Part shown: positions 25,315 to 35,264 of the stretch, piece by piece | Numbering within the stretch: position 1 is the stretch's first letter | Layout: each line of letters begins with the position of its first letter | Assembly (NCBI GenBank): GCA_964496595.1 | Contig: CAZCAI010000008.1 | Coordinates: forward strand, 1-61,069 | Length of the DNA: 61,069 bases | Direction of reading: 5' to 3' | Origin: JAAAOZ01 sp964496595 | GTDB taxonomy: Bacteria; Chloroflexota; Anaerolineae; B4-G1; SLSP01 | Notes under the pieces: generated by a model | What the model was told of the DNA's origin: nothing | Seen by the model: only the letters and a program-made list of their open reading frames with translations | Database searches by the model: none | Made by a program: the position numbers and the translations under genes

Positions 25315-25367
25315 GAACACTGTGTTCGGTATAATCCATTATACACGAGGAAGGCGCTGGAAATCAA
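25315..25367 (-). promoter_or_regulatory. Promoter with palindromic operator candidate before the epimerase gene
   Basis: On the minus strand: TTGATT (25367-25362), 18-bp spacer, TATAAT (25343-25338), then the perfect palindrome GAACACAGTGTTC (25327-25315) over the expected start of transcription. This is a classical repressor position. It resembles a Gram-positive SOS box but has five bases between GAAC and GTTC instead of four, so it is probably not LexA-bound. Confidence 0.55.
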
Positions 25368-25372
25368 GTGGT

Positions 25373-25804
25373 CTCTTTAGGAATTCGCCGGGTGCAATCG
25401 TACTATCCCCATCCACAACCCAGTAACGACGCGAAAAAAGTCCGTGATCCCCATCAACACGCAATTTTTGGCTACTTTTAGGTCTAATGAGGGCGTTGCC
25501 CGGCAAACTCCAAAAGTCCCATCAAGCGTTTTGCGGGGGAATCGAGGGCATTCTTGGTTCTAGGCTACGCAGGATAAAGTATATATACATTTGACAAAAC
25601 ATATTTACAATGTTAAAATGACTTTGTCAGAAGATGGTTATCCAACAGAATGTAGGACTTTTGGAGTTTACCGGGACTCCCCAGGAAGCTTCAAGAGTAG
25701 CGAAGGTTTGTGAGGTTCACAGACCTTCTTTGCGTCAGTGTTGGATTGCGGGTGGGAAGCGCAATAGCGCTTGACAGATTGCACCCGGCGAATTCTTGAA
25801 GAGC
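25373..25804. mobile_element. Head-to-head pair of R4 repeats enclosing a promoter
   Basis: R4 copy a (25373-25520, plus) and copy b (25654-25804, minus) form a large inverted repeat; their inner ends, CCCGGCAAACTCCAAAAGTC and its near-complement, and outer ends (GAATTCGCCGGGTGCAATC) match. Further copies: 34449-34604 and 58174-58318, with a degenerate one at about 58340-58432. The family is about 150 bp with imperfect GAATTCGCCGG ends. The region has no recognisable gene. Confidence 0.75.
25591..25619 (+). promoter_or_regulatory. Near-consensus sigma70 promoter inside the R4 pair
   Basis: TTGACA (25591-25596), 17-bp spacer, TAAAAT (25614-25619). TGACAAA (25592-25598) and TTTGTCA (25623-25629) form an inverted repeat across the promoter, a possible operator. 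The first plus-strand gene downstream is the regulator at 26129. Confidence 0.6.
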
Positions 25805-25994
25805 CTGGAATATAAAGCCGCTTGTACGCGAGGTATAAAACATCCCCCAGCTAATCGCTCCCCGGGGATTAGTATATTTCAGGCAGGGCTTGGGATTTGG
25901 AAACCTCCTAGGGGCATAGCTATGCGGTAAAGTTTTTTGCCGCGCCGCCCCTTTGAAGTACAAGATGAATTTCAAGCGTAGCATAATGGTTAGG

Positions 25995-26077
25995 GCTAAG
26001 GAGGAAATAACTTTCCCATTTGGAGAGCTACATGGAGCCGTGAAAACGGGTAAGTTATTTACTTCTCGCTCCTTAGC
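25995..26077 (+). promoter_or_regulatory. Long hairpin in the leader of the Fe-S type regulator
   Basis: GCTAAGGAGGAAATAACTT (25995-26013) pairs with AAGTTATTT...CTCCTTAGC (26052-26077), leaving a 7-nt bulge and a 38-nt apical region. It ends 51 bp before the ATG and has no T-tract. It may be an operator, a regulatory RNA fold, or another palindromic element. Confidence 0.5.
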
Positions 26078-26128
26078 ATGTCATCTTGGATACGCGGAAA
26101 ATTTATCATGGGCACTAAAAGGGGATAG

Positions 26129-26758
26129 ATGCAAGACACACGTCAACAGATATTGGAAATTCTCAAGCGAGATGGGGAAGTGACCGTCCAAGATTTAAGT
26201 CGGCAGTTGAGGCTGACAAGTGTGACGGTACGTCATCATCTGGAGATTTTGCGCGTGGAGGGATACATCACGGAACCGGAGGTGCAGCGCTCCAATCGGC
26301 CTGGACGTCCGTGTTATACTTATCGACTGACGTCCACCGCCGCTGATTTATTTCCGAACAATTACAGTGGCTTAACCAATGCGATTTTAGACACCCTCGT
26401 AGATCGGTTAGCGCCTCAAGAATACGAGGCGGTTCTAAAAGATACAGCCCATCGGATGGCTGAGAAAGCGGGGCATCTTCCGGTGGAGCCTAAAGAGCGC
26501 GTCGCGGGTATCACCGATTTCCTAAATTCTCAGGGGTTTGTCGCGCGCTGGGAAGAGGAGGGCGACGGGCATTTCTCCATCACAATCAGCAATTGTCCTT
26601 ATCACTATGTCGTTCAACGACATACCGAGATCTGCCGCATCGATGAGATTATCCTGCGCTCGCTTGCCGGTGGGAAGTTGACGCCTCAAGAGCGCGCGGC
26701 TCACGCGGGGGGGTTGTGTCGCTACGAGATTTCTTGGCCGGAAGATGCCAAAGAATAA
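26129..26758 (+). CDS. SufR/COG2345-type helix-turn-helix regulator with Cys cluster
   Basis: Encodes 209 residues. An N-terminal winged helix-turn-helix (about 5-65: VTVQDLSRQLRLTSVTVRHH) is followed by a linker and a C-terminal domain with cysteines in SNCPYHYVV, EICRID and GGLCRYEI. This spacing resembles SufR, where Cys residues hold an iron-sulfur cluster that controls DNA binding. By analogy it may sense iron-sulfur or redox status, but no suf or isc genes are nearby. It is convergent with parB (3 bp between stops). A long hairpin and a strong promoter lie upstream, suggesting autoregulation. Confidence 0.8.
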   Translation: MQDTRQQILEILKRDGEVTVQDLSRQLRLTSVTVRHHLEILRVEGYITEPEVQRSNRPGRPCYTYRLTSTAADLFPNNYSGLTNAILDTLVDRLAPQEYEAVLKDTAHRMAEKAGHLPVEPKERVAGITDFLNSQGFVARWEEEGDGHFSITISNCPYHYVVQRHTEICRIDEIILRSLAGGKLTPQERAAHAGGLCRYEISWPEDAKE

Positions 26759-26761
26759 TGG

Positions 26762-27640
26762 CTATAAATCCTCACCGGTCAGTTGTTGATATAGCGCGTT
26801 GAATTCTTCATCGGAGTAATAATAAATGACCACCCGCCCTCCCTTTTTGCTCGGCTTGAGCCGCACGCGGGTGTTTAAGACCTCTTGAAAACGATCCTCC
26901 AACGCTCGGATCTCAGGGGATGGCGAAGATTTGGCGGCTTTTGTCTCTTGAGCTGCCTCTGTTTCCTCAGATGCTTGCCATTGCTTGACCAACCCCTCTG
27001 TTTGGCGCACATTCAAATCCTTGGCCAATACGATGTTCAATGCTGCATCCTGTACCTCGGAGTCGGGAAGCCCGAGCACAGCTCTGGCATGCCCCTCCGA
27101 GATTTTTTCGTTTAAGAGGGCCGAGCGCATTGCCTCCGATCCTTGCAGGAGACGCAGGGTGTTGGAGATAGCCGAGCGACTTTTGCCCACCCGTTTGGCG
27201 ATCTCGGTGTGCGAGAGGCCAAACTCCTCCGCCAATTGTTGGTAGGCCTGCGCTTCTTCCAAGGCATTGAGATCCGCCCGCTGGACATTTTCGACAAGCG
27301 CCAACTCCAGCATCTCACGCGGGGCGGCATCCTTGATGATGACGGGCACCTCCGTCAAGCCGGCGAGGCGTGCGGCCCGCCAACGACGCTCCCCGGCGAT
27401 CAATTGATAGGCCTGACCGGAGGTCTGTTCGGCGGTCGTGGTGACAACCAATGGCTGGATGATGCCATGCTCCTCGATGGACGCCGCCAATTCCACGACA
27501 TCTTGTTCTCGAAAGGGCATTCGAGGTTGATGTGGGTTGGGTGTAATCTCATCTATCGCGACTTGTTGTATCCCCTTCGGTGAAGTATCATCGCCGGGAA
27601 TCAAAACTTCCAATCCACGTCCTAACCCACGTCTTGCCAT
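26762..27640 (-). CDS. parB: Chromosome-partitioning protein ParB (Spo0J)
   Basis: Encodes 292 residues, normal length. The N-terminal CTP-binding/ParB domain contains the arginine patch GERRWRAARLAGLTEVP (83-99), and the central helix-turn-helix GLSHTEIAKRVGKSRSAISNT (141-161; given as two blocks GLSHTEIAKRVG and KSRSAISNT) recognises parS. Residues 205-235 are a charged linker before the dimerisation domain. ParA is not adjacent, which is atypical; a perfect parS lies 7 kb away at 34716. Members load at parS, spread as CTP-dependent clamps and direct origin segregation with ParA and SMC. Confidence 0.95.
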   Translation of the reverse strand: MARRGLGRGLEVLIPGDDTSPKGIQQVAIDEITPNPHQPRMPFREQDVVELAASIEEHGIIQPLVVTTTAEQTSGQAYQLIAGERRWRAARLAGLTEVPVIIKDAAPREMLELALVENVQRADLNALEEAQAYQQLAEEFGLSHTEIAKRVGKSRSAISNTLRLLQGSEAMRSALLNEKISEGHARAVLGLPDSEVQDAALNIVLAKDLNVRQTEGLVKQWQASEETEAAQETKAAKSSPSPEIRALEDRFQEVLNTRVRLKPSKKGGRVVIYYYSDEEFNALYQQLTGEDL

Positions 27641-27755
27641 AGCTGCCCTTTCCTTTCTTCTTTTTCTTGCTCTTGTGTGTTGATCTTTCAGCAGTATAAC
27701 ACTATACGATGAGAATCCAAAATCATAAGCATCGGAAACATCGACGAGGAGGCCT

Positions 27756-28349
27756 ATGACGGCTGAAAATTCGCTGCGGGATAGAGATGTTGTGGTGGGA
27801 ATCAGCGGCGCGAGCGGCGCAATCTACGGCCAGCGGCTGCTGGAGGCGCTGGCGGAGATGGAGATCACGACGCATCTGGTGATGACGCCGCCGGCCACCG
27901 TGACGATCCGTCAGGAACTGGAGATGGAGCCGGCGGCAATCCGGGCGTTGGCGACGCATGCCTACGATCCGGCGAATTTAGCGGCGCCCATCGCCAGCGG
28001 CTCCTTCATCACGTCTACAGCGGGGATGATCGTCGCGCCCTGTTCGATCAAGACCCTTTCGGCTATCGCGCACAGCTACACGGCCAATCTCCTCACCCGC
28101 GCCGCCGATGTCACGCTCAAGGAGGGACGCCCGCTGATCTTAGTCGTGCGCGAAACCCCCTTGCATCTGGGACATCTCCGGCTGATGGTGCAGGCGGCGG
28201 AGACCGGCGCGGTGATTTTCCCGCCCGTGCCCGCGTTTTACCATCGCCCCGTAACTATCGGGGCGATGGTCGATCACACCGTGGGGCGTATCCTGGCGCG
28301 AATAGGCGTGTCGAATCGCCTCTATCGCCCCTGGCAAGGCAGTTTGTAG
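27756..28349 (+). CDS. ubiX: Flavin prenyltransferase UbiX
   Basis: Encodes 197 residues; GAGGAGG sits five bases before the ATG. The flavin-binding start GISGASGAIYG (13-23) and the conserved blocks APCSIKTLSAIAHSY, LLTRAADVTLKEGR and ETPLHLGHLR match UbiX/Pad1. It attaches a dimethylallyl group to FMN to make prenylated FMN, the cofactor of UbiD-type decarboxylases. No ubiD is in the window. The stop codon lies inside R5 copy 2. Confidence 0.93.
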   Translation: MTAENSLRDRDVVVGISGASGAIYGQRLLEALAEMEITTHLVMTPPATVTIRQELEMEPAAIRALATHAYDPANLAAPIASGSFITSTAGMIVAPCSIKTLSAIAHSYTANLLTRAADVTLKEGRPLILVVRETPLHLGHLRLMVQAAETGAVIFPPVPAFYHRPVTIGAMVDHTVGRILARIGVSNRLYRPWQGSL

Positions 28350-28394
28350 TAAGCCTCGGAGCGGAGCCTTTGGGCTTGAGCGGAGTGGCGTTTT
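28346..28394 (+). repeat. R5 repeat, copy 2
   Basis: 49 bp differing by one base from 9022-9070. It begins with the last bases of ubiX, so the ubiX stop (TAG, 28347-28349) is part of the repeat. Confidence 0.85.
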
Positions 28395-28407
28395 GATTGT
28401 AAAAATC

Positions 28408-28442
28408 AACGAGGCCGGCTCGATGCAGAGCCGGCCTCGTTT
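28408..28442. terminator. Bidirectional terminator between ubiX and leuS
   Basis: AACGAGGCCGGCTC, 6-nt loop, exact complement, then TTT on the plus strand and TTGATTTTTA on the minus strand. Serves both convergent genes. Confidence 0.85.
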
Positions 28443-28468
28443 GGATGTTGTGCTATTCATGGCATAAC

Positions 28469-31291
<2,823 letters not shown>

Positions 31292-31375
31292 TGTGCTCCT
31301 CCTCGAAAACCAACTTTTGAATACTGGGGTAAAAACTGTCATCATTCTACCGCAATCAAGCGAAAAATCCAGCAT

Positions 31376-31413
31376 AATAAAAACCGGGCCGCCCATTCTT
31401 CGGACGGCCCGGT
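31376..31413 (-). terminator. Rho-independent terminator after metK
   Basis: On the minus strand, AACCGGGCCGTCC pairs with GGGCGGCCCGGTT around a short loop, followed by TTTATTATG. It lies between metK and leuS. Confidence 0.8.
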
Positions 31414-31459
31414 TAAACATCGTTACTTTGCTATATGTAACGCCTAAATTAAGCGACCA

Positions 31460-32650
31460 TCAGCAGACGGGCAACTCCTGGCGCAAGATCTTCTCACGCA
31501 GCTCGTCAATCGATTGCAGTTGCGCATCCAACACCTCGGTCACAGCCTCCTCGACTTGGGGATGGACGTGGCCGTTCTGAGTGTCGATGCTGGCCGTCGC
31601 GACCAGCGGTTCATCCAACTGATGGCCGATCTGCGAGAGGATGTAGACCGTCGCGGCGCGCACCTCCGGCACCTGGGCCACGATGGCCTTAGACGCTTCC
31701 ATCGCCAGGAGATTGTAGAGCTTACCCACGTGGGTGACCGGGTTCTTGCCGGCGGCGGCCTCCAGGCTGGCCGAGCGGAACGGCGCGATCACGCCGTTGA
31801 CACGATTGCCGCGCCCGACGGAGCCGTCGTCGCCGTGCTCGGCGGAGGTCCCGGTGAGCGTCAGGTAGACCGCGTCATTCTCCACATCGTCGGCGGTGTT
31901 GACCTCCACCGTCACATCATAGGCGTTCAACTCCTGCGCGTAAACCTGGATGGCTTGCTCGGCGGCGTTGCAGATCTCGACATACTCTGTGGCATCCTGA
32001 ACCTCCGGCCCGATCAAGGGCAGAGCGACCGTGAGCACAATATCCTTGCCCCGGCGGGCGCCCATCACCTTCACATCCTCGCCGATAGGGAATTGGTCAA
32101 TCAGATCGAAGTTGATATACTGCGCCGTCTCGTAGACCGCATTTTCCAGCACCGAGCGCGGCCAGTGGCTGACGCCAAAGCTGGTGTCGTTGGCGACATT
32201 GTTATTCACCGTGTACTGCAACTCCTCGACACCGCGCCCGGCGTAGGAGTCGATGACCACATGCTTCACCGGATCAAGATAACGCAGCGTCTCGCGCAGA
32301 TGCGTCCGCGCGGCCTCGATGGCAATCGTATCCATCGGGACCATCTTCCCCTGATAGGTGGGCAATCCCCGTCCCGCGATTTGAATGCGGATCGGCTTGA
32401 TCATCTGGCCGCGGCCATACGCGACATCGGCCTCACCGGCGACGAGTTGCACCTTATCGAAGTTATGGTGCAGAATTGTGCCCAGATTCTCCCGGCACCA
32501 CTTAGAATATTCCACCGAGATGCGCTCGGCAATCCCATCGCACAGACTATCGGGGTGACCGATGCCCTTGCGCTCCACCAACTCCACGGGCAACTCATCA
32601 ATATACTGACCGGTTGTCGTGGTCACGACAATATTACGTTCTTTCAACAT
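31460..32650 (-). CDS. metK: S-adenosylmethionine synthetase, archaeal type
   Basis: Encodes 396 residues. The start at 32650 follows AGGAGG six bases away. The protein does not look like the usual bacterial MetK; it matches the archaeal AdoMet synthetase family, with ERKGIGHPDSLCDGIAE (26-42), VQLVAGEADVAYGRG and GTSAEHGDDGSVGRGNRVNG. It makes S-adenosylmethionine from methionine and ATP. Upstream lies a complete SAM-I riboswitch with terminator, so expression is expected to fall when S-adenosylmethionine is plentiful. An archaeal-type enzyme under a bacterial SAM riboswitch implies gene replacement within a resident regulatory unit, or long-standing vertical inheritance in the lineage. Confidence 0.95.
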   Translation of the reverse strand: MLKERNIVVTTTTGQYIDELPVELVERKGIGHPDSLCDGIAERISVEYSKWCRENLGTILHHNFDKVQLVAGEADVAYGRGQMIKPIRIQIAGRGLPTYQGKMVPMDTIAIEAARTHLRETLRYLDPVKHVVIDSYAGRGVEELQYTVNNNVANDTSFGVSHWPRSVLENAVYETAQYINFDLIDQFPIGEDVKVMGARRGKDIVLTVALPLIGPEVQDATEYVEICNAAEQAIQVYAQELNAYDVTVEVNTADDVENDAVYLTLTGTSAEHGDDGSVGRGNRVNGVIAPFRSASLEAAAGKNPVTHVGKLYNLLAMEASKAIVAQVPEVRAATVYILSQIGHQLDEPLVATASIDTQNGHVHPQVEEAVTEVLDAQLQSIDELREKILRQELPVC

Positions 32651-32698
32651 CAAAGACCTCCTGTGACTTAAAAATAGTTTGGCCCCTTGACATCTCCA

Positions 32699-32734
32699 GA
32701 AAAGCAAAAGGCCTCTTCTCACAAGAAGAGGCCT
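32699..32734 (-). terminator. SAM riboswitch expression-platform terminator
   Basis: On the minus strand AGGCCTCTTCT, loop TGTG, AGAAGAGGCCT, then TTTTGCTTTT. It lies between the aptamer and metK, the expected position for SAM-dependent termination. Confidence 0.92.
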
Positions 32735-32752
32735 GACACATCGGGTCAAGAC

Positions 32753-32868
32753 CTCATCTTCCAGAACATAGCTTTCGCTCTGACGGATTTGGCACCTGAA
32801 TTAGAGTGTTTCCCCTAACCCGGTTGCCGAGGCTTCACAGGGCCGTTCCCTCCACCTCTCTGGATGAG
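32753..32868 (-). ncRNA. SAM-I (S-box) riboswitch aptamer
   Basis: Read on the minus strand: the P1 strand CTCATCCAGA, the conserved AGAGGTGGAGGGAACGGCCC, TGAAGCCTCGGCAACC, the GGTGCCAAATCC block, and the closing TCTGGAAGATGAG that re-pairs with P1. These are the defining elements of the SAM-I class, which binds S-adenosylmethionine and shuts off transcription. It is followed directly by a strong terminator and metK. Confidence 0.95.
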
Positions 32869-32894
32869 TGTCCAGGGTATTTGTAAACAAAGCT

Positions 32895-32923
32895 ATCCTA
32901 ACACCCTTCATTTAGAATGTCAA
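32895..32923 (-). promoter_or_regulatory. metK promoter
   Basis: On the minus strand TTGACA (32923-32918), 17-bp spacer, TAGGAT (32900-32895). Transcription would begin about 20 bp before the riboswitch. Confidence 0.7.
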
Positions 32924-32927
32924 GTTG

Positions 32928-33009
32928 TTGCTCCCAAAAAGGAGTATGCTATAATGAGAACGTCAAACTAATCGGACGGGAAAGCCCGGTAGCGAACCCA
33001 TCCGATTAG
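32928..33009 (+). promoter_or_regulatory. Divergent promoter and hairpin leader of the double-HTH regulator
   Basis: A perfect TATAAT (32950-32955) with a weak TTGCTC (32928-32933) 16 bp upstream; the -35 regions of this promoter and metK are only about 4 bp apart. The leader folds as CTAATCGGA (32968-32976) with TCCGATTAG (33001-33009), enclosing a CGGG-AAAG-CCCG stem. The palindrome may be the regulator's own operator or a small RNA structure. Confidence 0.55.
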
Positions 33010-33083
33010 AGTAGATTGTTCTGGCAAGCGTAGCATCGAAGTGTGACGAGCTATCCCCACAGCTGGCCATTCAAGGAGTCAAG

Positions 33084-33761
33084 ATGCCCAATCAAGAAGT
33101 CATCGAATTACGCAACCGGATCTTAGGAGTGTTAATTCAGAATGCTCGTAACCGAGCGCGAATGTCGCAAAGGGAGTGCGCTGCTGCGATTGGCGTCTCG
33201 CCCGACCGCTTTGAGGATTATGAGACGGCGCAGCGTTCTATTTCTTTGCCGGAATTGGAATTATTGTCACGATTTTTAGAGATACCTTTACAATCTTTCC
33301 GTTCGAATGAGGCGCTCAGCGAGGCCGTCAAACAGGCACAGTTGCCAGATCCCGATTCGTACCTGATGCTGCGTCATCGCGTGATCGGGGCGCGATTGCG
33401 CCAGGCGCGCAATGAGGCCGGGCGGACGCAAAAGGATCTTGCGGAAATCTTGGACTGCTCCCCCTCGACGATTTCGGATTACGAGTATGGCCGCAATCCC
33501 ATCTCCGTGGCCGAACTCGAGGTGTTGAGCCGGGCCTTAAATGTCACGCTCGATTTCTTTCTGGATTATAGCAGCAAGGTGGGGAGATGGCATCTGCTTC
33601 AGGAGCAATTCGAACAATTCACACAGCTTTCGCCGGAAATGCGCGAATTTATCCTGCGGCCCATCAACGAAAGCTATTTGGAGATCGCGATGAGGCTCTC
33701 TCGCATGCCGGCGGGGACATTGCGGGCTATCGCCGAGGGCCTTTTGGAAATCACATACTGA
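33084..33761 (+). CDS. Transcriptional regulator with two XRE-type helix-turn-helix domains
   Basis: Encodes 225 residues; AGGAG precedes the ATG. Two Cro/C1-type domains are arranged in tandem: about 8-68 (MSQRECAAAIGVSPDRFEDYE) and about 95-153 (TQKDLAEILDCSPSTISDYEYG; quoted in part as TQKDLAEILDCSPSTISDYE). Residues 160-225 form a helical tail. Two DNA-binding units in one chain suggest recognition of a longer or repeated site. It is divergent from metK with nearly overlapping promoters, so it might regulate metK as well as itself; this is inference. No phage genes are nearby. Confidence 0.85.
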   Translation: MPNQEVIELRNRILGVLIQNARNRARMSQRECAAAIGVSPDRFEDYETAQRSISLPELELLSRFLEIPLQSFRSNEALSEAVKQAQLPDPDSYLMLRHRVIGARLRQARNEAGRTQKDLAEILDCSPSTISDYEYGRNPISVAELEVLSRALNVTLDFFLDYSSKVGRWHLLQEQFEQFTQLSPEMREFILRPINESYLEIAMRLSRMPAGTLRAIAEGLLEITY

Positions 33762-33878
33762 GGGAGTCCAGAAATTCGAATCCGATCTTCTCGCGGTTGT
33801 TCGTGTCGGTAGCGCTGTGAGTTTGAGATGGAGCAGTGAAGAACTTTCAACTTTAAACTGTTTTTTTAAGGAGGTAGG

Positions 33879-34415
33879 ATGACGGCGCCTAAAGCCGAAG
33901 AATTACAAGAAGAAGGGCTGCGCCTCTTCAAAGAAGGATTGTACGATGAGGCCGCGCGGCGCTTCAGCGAGGCGCTGGAGCACTTCGCCGAAGAGGGGCG
34001 CGAGGTCGAGGCCGGCGAGATGTTGAACAACATCGGCATCATCCGCCGCAAGCAAAGCCGTTGGGATGAGGCGTTAGAGGCGATCCAAGAGGCGTATCGC
34101 ATTTTCGAGCGCCTGGAGGACAAATCTCGTCAAGCTCAGGCGTTGGGCAATATGGCGAGCTGTTATGCTTCTCAAGGAAAAAAAGAAGAAGCCATCGATG
34201 CCTGGCGGCAAGCGGCAACCATTTTCGAGGAATTAGACGACAAGCAACGCCAGGGTGAGACACTAATGGCGTTGGGGATGGCGCTTTTCCGAGATGGACG
34301 GCGGATGGAAGGGCTGGCTGCTTATCAAGCCGGGCTGGAAATGTTGAAGAATCCTAGTATGATGCAGAAGTTTTCCCGCACGATGTTGGCGGTCCAGGCG
34401 CGAGTTCTCGGATAA
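33879..34415 (+). CDS. Tetratricopeptide-repeat protein
   Basis: Encodes 178 residues after an AAGGAGG site. About four TPR units are visible (for example ALGNMASCYASQGKKEEAI and the preceding MLNNIGIIRRKQSRWDEALE), spaced 34-40 residues. There is no signal peptide or membrane segment, so it is a cytoplasmic adaptor-like protein. Partner unknown. It follows the double-HTH regulator by 117 bp and may share its transcript. Confidence 0.8.
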   Translation: MTAPKAEELQEEGLRLFKEGLYDEAARRFSEALEHFAEEGREVEAGEMLNNIGIIRRKQSRWDEALEAIQEAYRIFERLEDKSRQAQALGNMASCYASQGKKEEAIDAWRQAATIFEELDDKQRQGETLMALGMALFRDGRRMEGLAAYQAGLEMLKNPSMMQKFSRTMLAVQARVLG

Positions 34416-34448
34416 GGCTCGCGACGCGGGGAAAGCTTTTGTGAGGGC

Positions 34449-34604
34449 GGAACTTTTGGATTTCGCCGGACAACTCCCCGATAGCCCTAAAAGCAGCGAG
34501 GATTTGCGCGTTTGTGTTGTGGGGATCGCAGGCCTTTTTTGCGTCACTACCGGGTTGCAGAGGGAGGATAAGCGCGATTGCACCTGGCGAATTTCTGAAG
34601 AGCC
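34449..34604 (-). repeat. R4 repeat, copy c
   Basis: About 155 bp; its reverse complement aligns with 58174-58318 and 25373-25520 through GGCTCTTCAG, AATTCGCC, AAAAAAGG and GATCCCCACA. Single copy here, located after the TPR gene. Confidence 0.75.
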
Positions 34605-34625
34605 GTGTAGGTGCCCATAAATCGA

Positions 34626-34650
34626 AAAGGGGCGGCTGGCTCGCCCCTTT
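34626..34650 (+). terminator. Terminator-like hairpin
   Basis: AAAGGGGCG, 7-nt loop, CGCCCCTTT, then GTTATG. Ends transcription from the TPR gene or the R4 region. Confidence 0.65.
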
Positions 34651-34715
34651 GTTATGTCGCAATGTCGCATAGCAACACAGAGGTTAAAGTCGATGGACGC
34701 CCGTTATCGCCAATA

Positions 34716-34731
34716 TGTTTCACGTGAAACA
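34716..34731. promoter_or_regulatory. parS centromere site
   Basis: TGTTTCACGTGAAACA is a perfect 16-bp palindrome identical to the consensus bacterial parS bound by ParB/Spo0J. It lies in the intergenic space upstream of rplI, 7 kb from parB. No second copy was seen in the window. parS sites normally cluster near the replication origin. Confidence 0.93.
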
Positions 34732-34808
34732 CTCAAGGTGATTTTCACCAGGCGTTTCTATCGGATCGAGGTTGATTACTAACGTTAATTTTAGGAGGAA
34801 TAGTTACA

Positions 34809-35264
34809 ATGAAAGTCGTACTTAAACGTGATGTGGCGGATTTGGGACTCGCCAACGAGATTAAAGAGGTCTCAGATGGGTATGCCCGAAATTATCTTCT
34901 GCCCCAAGGATTGGCCGTTCGGGCCACAGCGAAGCAAGTTAATATCGCGAAGCAAAAGCGCGCATCGGATCGGGAGCGAATGGAGCAACAGCGTATTCGC
35001 TCGGAGAAGATCGCCGAACGCCTGAAGGGGCAACCGTTCCACTTCAAAGTCAAGGCCGGTGAGCATGGGCATCTGTATGGCTCCATCACCGCTGCGAACA
35101 TCGCCGAGCGGATCAGTCGGGTTTTGGATGAGTCGTTTGACAAGCGTCAAATCAGTTTGGACGAGCCGATCCGCGAGTTGGGCATCTATCTGGTGGATCT
35201 TAAGTTAACCGGTGGTGTGGAGGGACAGGTTCGGGTCGTCGTAGAAGAAGAGAAGAGTGAATGA
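34809..35264 (+). CDS. rplI: 50S ribosomal protein L9
   Basis: Encodes 151 residues, standard length; AGGAGG lies upstream. The N-terminal RNA-binding domain begins MKVVLKRDVADLGLANEIKEV-like (key residues Gly14-type loop and the DGYARNYLLPQGLA block), then the long connecting helix (60-80) and the C-terminal domain. Binds 23S rRNA at the base of the L1 stalk. Its stop overlaps the next start (ATGA), which makes an unusual rplI-rodZ-like-rimO unit. Confidence 0.97.
   Translation: MKVVLKRDVADLGLANEIKEVSDGYARNYLLPQGLAVRATAKQVNIAKQKRASDRERMEQQRIRSEKIAERLKGQPFHFKVKAGEHGHLYGSITAANIAERISRVLDESFDKRQISLDEPIRELGIYLVDLKLTGGVEGQVRVVVEEEKSE

Noticed and set aside
25315..25327. LexA/SOS box reading of the palindrome
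   Set aside because: The Gram-positive box has four bases between GAAC and GTTC; here there are five.
25953..26183. 76-residue open frame before the SufR-like regulator
   Set aside because: It runs through the long hairpin and overlaps the start of the real gene in another frame, and its start lacks a ribosome-binding site.
31292..31375. Possible T-box leader for leuS
   Set aside because: No specifier loop or conserved T-box sequence is present, and the space is too short after the metK terminator.
33770..33800. TTCGAATCC resembling a tRNA T-loop
   Set aside because: No acceptor stem, D-arm or anticodon arm can be folded around it.
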